A stretch of 11,129 bases of DNA from Gemmatimonadaceae bacterium (GTDB lineage: Bacteria; Gemmatimonadota; Gemmatimonadetes; Gemmatimonadales; Gemmatimonadaceae), in NCBI GenBank assembly GCA_025451425.1, contig JANWKK010000235.1, positions 1-11,129 of the forward strand, given 5' to 3'. Both the position numbers and the translations under genes were made by a program. Under the pieces are notes generated by a model, which had not been told where the DNA came from, ran no database searches, and was given only the letters and a program-made list of their open reading frames with translations. This document shows positions 7,260 through 11,129 of the stretch, piece after piece (position 1 is the first letter of the stretch; each line of letters starts with the position of its first letter).

Positions 7260-7274
7260 CGCACAGACGCGTTG
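7257..7274. promoter_or_regulatory. Inverted repeat overlapping the candidate -35, possible operator
   Basis: caacgc, a 6-nt spacer and gcgttg form a perfect 6-bp inverted repeat that overlaps the last three bases of the proposed -35 element. A dimeric repressor or activator could bind here. With 6-bp arms chance is also possible. Confidence 0.25.
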
Positions 7275-7359
7275 TCTACTCCCTTGATGCAATGGGATTT
7301 ACGGATCGCTAACATGGTGGCCGGCCGATAGTTCGGCTGCGTTGTACGGTTCGTCACGA

Positions 7360-8607
7360 CTATGGGACCGTCTGCAACTTCCAAAGACCGTTCAGCATAT
7401 CCGACGCGTATAGCGCCCCGCCGGAGAGCTGCACTCCCCATACGTATACTGCCGGCGTTCCCGCGGAGAGCCCCTCCGCCACTTCACGGCCCATCGCGCC
7501 GAGATCGCAGCGGGTGATGCCGCCGGTAGTCACCTGTTGGCTCCCACTACATGTCTCGAGATCACCTCGGACGTCGAGCGCGCGGACTCCCGCGTTGTAG
7601 TACGCCGCATAAAGGATTCCCCGTGTTTCGTCGACGGAGAAGTTGTGCGTCCCGGCTCCGACGACGTGATAGAACGCGACTTCGCGCGGGTGGGCGAGGT
7701 CCGAAACGTCAAGCACATGGATATCTCCGGCAGAGCTGACGCCGATTTGGGCTGGACCGGACTCCTCTCCGACGAATGCATAACGAGAGCCGCTCACCGC
7801 GTCGTGCAGCCACCATATGTTGTGCGCGTCACCGCCGATGGTAGCGACGCCACCCAACACGACGGGCGCGCTCGGCGTCCCGCCCTGCCCGCCGCCGCCC
7901 ATGTCCCAGATCTCGATCCCAGCATTCCAGAGAGCAACGAATAGCAAACCATCCCGAAGAAAAGTGTCGTGGACAAAGGGTGCCGTATTTGGAACGGGCT
8001 TCACATAGACCTGTCGCGGATTCGAAGGATCGCCGAGATCGACGATGACGATCTTCGACTCTGGTGTTGCTGCGCCACTGAGCGGGTCGACTGCGAGGAT
8101 CGCGTACAGTCGTCCCGCGATCCGCCCGACCTCAGCGGTGTGAACGCCGTTGAACGTCTCCTGCGTGGCGAGGCGAGACAGTTGAATCGGCTTGCGCGGA
8201 TTCGTGAGGTCGAAGACAACGAGCGAGCCATTGCTGCGCTCCGTTGCGACGATGAGCAATTTTCCATCGTCGCTGATGGCGACGTCGCCCAACGTGGACG
8301 CACCGCTCACGATCACGGAGTCGACGAGAATGGGCTCGGCGCCTTTCACGTCCCAGATTGCGATGAGATCACCGGGCGCTGTCCGAAAACCCCACGTTGT
8401 CGTATACGCGGTACTATCCCGAACCGCCACTTCCGCGGTGTAGCGCGTGTCGACCAACCCGCAGCCGATGATGCCAAGCGTTTGCGAGCCTAACGACGAG
8501 GCGGAGCTGTTCAGAGCACAGGACGCGTGCGCCGACGTGGACGTGCTCTTGTCGAACAGACACGCGACGACGAGAACGAGCGGAACGAGGCGAAGAACAC
8601 CCTTCAT
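7360..8607 (-). CDS. LVIVD-type beta-propeller lipoprotein
   Basis: 415 aa. The N terminus MKGVLRLVPLVLVVAC is a lipoprotein signal with lipobox VVAC, placing lipidation at Cys16. The rest has repeated blade motifs of the LVIVD/YncE-like type: SLVVFDLTNPRKP, KIVIVDLGDPSNPRQV, GIEIWDM, DIHVLDVSDLAHPREV and GVRALDV. THNFSVDETRGILYAAYYN is typical of the family. Such propellers are usually periplasmic or surface proteins, and their ligands are mostly unknown. The frame stays open upstream to 8898, but that extension is Arg-rich antisense-like sequence overlapping the neighbouring gene; the signal peptide fixes the start at 8607. That ATG overlaps the stop of the upstream barrel gene as ATGA, so translation is probably coupled. 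No independent SD is visible. A 5-bp hairpin (7324-7337) near the 3' end lacks a T tail and is not called. Confidence 0.85.
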   Translation of the reverse strand: MKGVLRLVPLVLVVACLFDKSTSTSAHASCALNSSASSLGSQTLGIIGCGLVDTRYTAEVAVRDSTAYTTTWGFRTAPGDLIAIWDVKGAEPILVDSVIVSGASTLGDVAISDDGKLLIVATERSNGSLVVFDLTNPRKPIQLSRLATQETFNGVHTAEVGRIAGRLYAILAVDPLSGAATPESKIVIVDLGDPSNPRQVYVKPVPNTAPFVHDTFLRDGLLFVALWNAGIEIWDMGGGGQGGTPSAPVVLGGVATIGGDAHNIWWLHDAVSGSRYAFVGEESGPAQIGVSSAGDIHVLDVSDLAHPREVAFYHVVGAGTHNFSVDETRGILYAAYYNAGVRALDVRGDLETCSGSQQVTTGGITRCDLGAMGREVAEGLSAGTPAVYVWGVQLSGGALYASDMLNGLWKLQTVP

Positions 8608-9893
8608 GTAAAGCAGCGACGGCTCGCGAGTTGATGATGATCGTGCGACGCTCGCTGCATGATTGGAATGTCGGATGCTGCTCCGTAGCGGCCCACGCGG
8701 TCGTGCACATGGCCCAGCCCGACACGAAGTCCGCCAGAGAGCCGCCACATCAGATTCGTTCCATAAAAACGCACTGGATCGAAAACGGCGGCCGTCGTGC
8801 GATCGGCGGTGATCCGCGCCATCTCGACAAACGGCGCCGCGTGTGCGCCAATCAGAGACAGCGCCGGCAGGGCTACGGCCGCCGACAATGTTGTCCACTC
8901 GGTGACGCCGAGGATGCTCGCGTCGGTCGCGGGACGCGCGGAGCGAAACAGGTCGAGCAGGCGCTCCTCTTCCGGTCGATCGCTACGCTCCCAGCGTAGG
9001 GCCAGGCCGACGTCGCTGCGGCAGATTGCGGCCTCTCCGAGGATGGCGTCGAACGTGTACAGCGGACGCCCGCGGTCGAGTTCCGCCGTGCGTGCAGCCT
9101 CGAGCAGTGCATAACGAGTGAACTGGCCTGCCGTGCCATCGAGACGCAAACCGACATGTGTCTTGCGCTGATCGAGCCCCTGACCTTCACGAAACTCCGG
9201 CGACTTCACACTTGCATAGCTCGCGGAGAGCTCGGCGCGACCGAGTAGCGACGCCGGGCTGTGACCTACCAGCGTTCCACGCATCGCCCATGAATCGCCG
9301 AAGCGTCGCGCGAGCGAAGGTGTCGACGGATCGAGCGGCTCGTCGCCGTTGAAGCTTGCTCCCTCGAGCATCAGCGGCCCGCTTCTGAGCGCCGCGACGA
9401 CGACAAGCCGCTCGAGAATCTGCGCGAGGTGATGATCGACGGGATACGACACGAACGGGCGCGTCATCGGATCGTCACTGCCGAATGGAACGAAGCCGCG
9501 TCCGGCGTACAGCGAGGCCGCGATCGGTCCTTGGATCGAGTGAACACCCGCCATCAACTCGTGCAAGTACGTGTGCGGGTGACGACGATCGACGAATCCT
9601 TCGCCCCATTCGCCGAGATCGAGCTCGCCGCGGGACAATGTGAGTCCCTCGAGATTGAGGATGCCCAGCGCTTCGAACCAGGCAGGCCGCCAATCGGCGC
9701 TCAGCATTGGTTGCGTGAGATACGCTTCGGTGAGCGTCTTGCCCTGCGGCGTGCCTGTCGCGTGCGTCAAAAGGAAGAGTCCGCTCGCGCCAGCGCTGAA
9801 CCCCGTGAGGGACTCCTGAGCGGGCGTCGCACGACCGATGCAGACAGTGAGAACTCCCGCCGTCAGTATCGCGCGAAGTGCTCGCTGGGCCAT
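8604..9893 (-). CDS. Outer-membrane porin-like protein with His-rich motifs
   Basis: 429 aa. Residues 1-26 are a signal peptide (LRAILTAGVLTVCIG, then ATPAQ, cut before Q26). The mature part has alternating hydrophobic/polar strands with Gly and aromatic residues, as in a transmembrane barrel (GPIAASLYAGRGF, ELSASYASV, LRVGLGHV). I do not recognise a named family. Two dense segments look functional: DRRHPHTYLHE at 102-112, and GRGFVPFGSDDP running into YPVDHHLAQILER at 131-162. The C-terminal end adds HVHD and HDHH. The clustered His/Asp residues could bind metal, which is inference. The start ATG at 9891-9893 is preferred to the adjacent in-frame GTG; there is no good SD. The stop overlaps the start of the propeller lipoprotein gene (ATGA). 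A divergent MATE gene starts 40 bp away. Confidence 0.75.
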   Translation of the reverse strand: MAQRALRAILTAGVLTVCIGRATPAQESLTGFSAGASGLFLLTHATGTPQGKTLTEAYLTQPMLSADWRPAWFEALGILNLEGLTLSRGELDLGEWGEGFVDRRHPHTYLHELMAGVHSIQGPIAASLYAGRGFVPFGSDDPMTRPFVSYPVDHHLAQILERLVVVAALRSGPLMLEGASFNGDEPLDPSTPSLARRFGDSWAMRGTLVGHSPASLLGRAELSASYASVKSPEFREGQGLDQRKTHVGLRLDGTAGQFTRYALLEAARTAELDRGRPLYTFDAILGEAAICRSDVGLALRWERSDRPEEERLLDLFRSARPATDASILGVTEWTTLSAAVALPALSLIGAHAAPFVEMARITADRTTAAVFDPVRFYGTNLMWRLSGGLRVGLGHVHDRVGRYGAASDIPIMQRASHDHHQLASRRCFT

Positions 9894-9933
9894 CACAGGT
9901 CCGCTGCGGTCTCGGTCATGTCAGATTACGACG
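9894..9933. promoter_or_regulatory. 40-bp divergent intergenic gap
   Basis: The barrel gene (leftward) and the MATE gene (rightward) start only 40 bp apart. Both starts are reasonably firm, one by its signal peptide and the other as the only in-frame ATG before the first membrane helix. Promoters for both must overlap each other or reach into coding sequence, and leaders would be very short or absent. I see no consensus -35/-10 pair. Confidence 0.45.
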
Positions 9934-11129
9934 ATGACGCACGCCACCCGTGACGACGAACGGCGCGATTCGATCGCCGATCCGCTTAGTCCTGACCCGA
10001 AGCCAGAGACCGAGCTACAGGCGACGATTCGTCTCGCGCTGCCCGTCGTGCTGGTGCAGATCGGCCTGATGTTCATGGGTGTCGTGGATACGGTGATGGT
10101 CGGACATGTCTCGGCGAGTGTGCTCGCGGCGGTCGCGCTCGGCAATCTGTACTTCTTCAACGCGATCATTCTCGGAAACGGGACTTTGATGGCGCTCGAT
10201 CCCATCATTGCGCAAGCGGTAGGTGCGGACGATATGGAGTCCGCCAGTCGCGCCATGCAACGCGGGTTGTTGGTCGCCGTCGGACTTACGCTCTTCACGG
10301 CGCTCCTGCTGCTGCCGGCGCACGGTGTACTCGTGCTGACGCGACAACAACCGGAAATCATCCCGGACACCACGGCTTACATTCGGATCTCGATTCCAGG
10401 CGTGCTGCCATTTCTTCTGTTCGTCGTTTTTCGGCAGACGCTGCAAGCGCTCCACCGCGTAGCGCCAATCGTGTGGACGATTGTCGGTGCGAATCTCTGT
10501 AACGCCGGGCTGAATTGGGTATTCGTGTATGGCCACCTTGGAAGTCCCGCGCTCGGCGCGGCAGGAAGCGCACTCGCAACCCTGGTGAGCCGTTGGCTGA
10601 TGGCTCTCGCTCTACCGATACTGGCGTGGTCTACGCTCCGGCCACACCTCGCGACGCTGCGACGCGAAGCGTGGGAGCTCATGCCGATCATTCGACTCCT
10701 CCGCCTCGGCGTTCCGATTGGACTACAGATGCTGCTCGAGTCTGGAGCGTTCGGCGCGATCGGCTTGATGATGGGAATGCTCGGTACGACTGAGATGGCC
10801 GGCCACCAGATCGCCATCACACTCGCGGCACTGACGTTCATGGTGCCGTTAGGCGTTGGCGCCGCCGCCGCAGTACGGGTCGGCCGCGCCATTGGCGCGC
10901 ACGACCAGGCGCGCGCGAAGCTCGCGGCGCGTGCGGCGTATCTGTGCGGCCTCGGCTTCATGTCGATCACGGCGCTGATTTTCTTGCTCGCACCGCGATT
11001 GCTCGCGTCGATCTTCACGGGCGACCGCGGCGTGATCGCCGTTGCCGGGTTGTTGATTCCCGTCGCGGGCGTCTTTCAGATCTTCGACGGAGCGCAAGCC
11101 GTGGGTGCAGGCGTGCTCCGAGGGCTCGG
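9934..11129 (+). CDS. norM: MATE family multidrug/cation efflux transporter, NorM-like (partial, 3' end missing)
   Basis: 398 complete codons are present and the frame is open at the window edge; members are usually about 450-470 aa, so some 60 residues are missing. It encodes an inner-membrane exporter that expels organic cations, driven by Na+ or H+. After a polar 30-residue N terminus, TM1 reads LPVVLVQIGLMFMGVVDTVM, followed by further hydrophobic segments; EMAGHQIAITLAAL and MVPLGVGAAAAVRVGRAIGA are classic MATE sequences. Acidic residues D52 (VVDTVMVG), E269 (LLESGAFG) and D385 (IFDGAQAVGAG) correspond to D36, E255 and D371, the cation-site residues of Vibrio NorM, with almost equal spacing (217 and 116 against 219 and 116). 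ATG at 9934 is chosen because the next in-frame ATG (10072 region) lies inside TM1. There is no strong SD. It points away from the barrel gene. The symbol is a subfamily label. Confidence 0.93.
   Translation, partial: MTHATRDDERRDSIADPLSPDPKPETELQATIRLALPVVLVQIGLMFMGVVDTVMVGHVSASVLAAVALGNLYFFNAIILGNGTLMALDPIIAQAVGADDMESASRAMQRGLLVAVGLTLFTALLLLPAHGVLVLTRQQPEIIPDTTAYIRISIPGVLPFLLFVVFRQTLQALHRVAPIVWTIVGANLCNAGLNWVFVYGHLGSPALGAAGSALATLVSRWLMALALPILAWSTLRPHLATLRREAWELMPIIRLLRLGVPIGLQMLLESGAFGAIGLMMGMLGTTEMAGHQIAITLAALTFMVPLGVGAAAAVRVGRAIGAHDQARAKLAARAAYLCGLGFMSITALIFLLAPRLLASIFTGDRGVIAVAGLLIPVAGVFQIFDGAQAVGAGVLRGL

Noticed and set aside
7324..7337. Hairpin just after the propeller lipoprotein gene as a terminator
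   Set aside because: The stem is only 5 bp and there is no T tract.
8608..8898. 97-residue N-terminal extension of the propeller lipoprotein
   Set aside because: It is Arg-rich, lies within the barrel gene in another frame and would bury the lipoprotein signal; the ATGA overlap start is far better.
10015..11018. Two long minus-strand open frames at the right end
   Set aside because: They are antisense to the MATE transporter, whose plus-strand frame has unmistakable membrane segments and conserved acidic residues.
1..11129. Defence, prophage, CRISPR or biosynthetic cluster
   Set aside because: No gene shows such domains, and there are no short regularly spaced repeats; the content is ordinary envelope, protease and efflux functions.

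Overview
The window looks like a chromosomal segment of a GC-rich, double-membraned bacterium. The best guess is Gemmatimonadota or a similar soil lineage. Reasons: a very large TonB-receptor-like barrel with an N-terminal carboxypeptidase-regulatory domain and long Gly-rich loops, several exported proteins ending their signal peptides in A-Q, a DUF3052-type protein, an LVIVD-type propeller lipoprotein, and mostly weak Shine-Dalgarno sequences. This is inference from gene style; there is no rRNA or other phylogenetic marker here.

Layout, left to right. Positions 1-473 hold no convincing gene but contain a striking imperfect inverted repeat (74-162 against 312-400). A terminator-like hairpin (485-509) then marks the 3' end of a long minus-strand gene (536-4366) for an outer-membrane TonB-receptor-like barrel. 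That protein carries a C-terminal periplasmic tail with two LTxxQ motifs, as in Spy/CpxP chaperones. Next come minus-strand genes for a DUF3052-containing protein (4551-5192), an S41 PDZ protease of the CtpA/Prc type (5208-6794) and a small possibly exported protein (6850-7188). Read in transcription order (7188 to 4551) these three probably form one operon; a candidate promoter and a clear AGGAG lie just upstream of the small gene. Further right, also on the minus strand, an outer-membrane porin-like protein (8604-9893) and an LVIVD beta-propeller lipoprotein (7360-8607) overlap by ATGA and so are probably translationally coupled. Finally a MATE/NorM-type efflux transporter runs rightward from 9934 off the end of the window, separated from the divergent barrel gene by only 40 bp.

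The common theme is the cell envelope: two outer-membrane barrels, one periplasmic or surface lipoprotein, one periplasmic processing protease and one inner-membrane exporter. I see no phage, CRISPR, toxin-antitoxin or recognisable defence genes, and no rRNA or tRNA. The most notable items are the barrel-LTxxQ fusion, the 89-nt-arm inverted repeat and the coupled barrel/propeller gene pair with its conserved-looking His-rich motifs.
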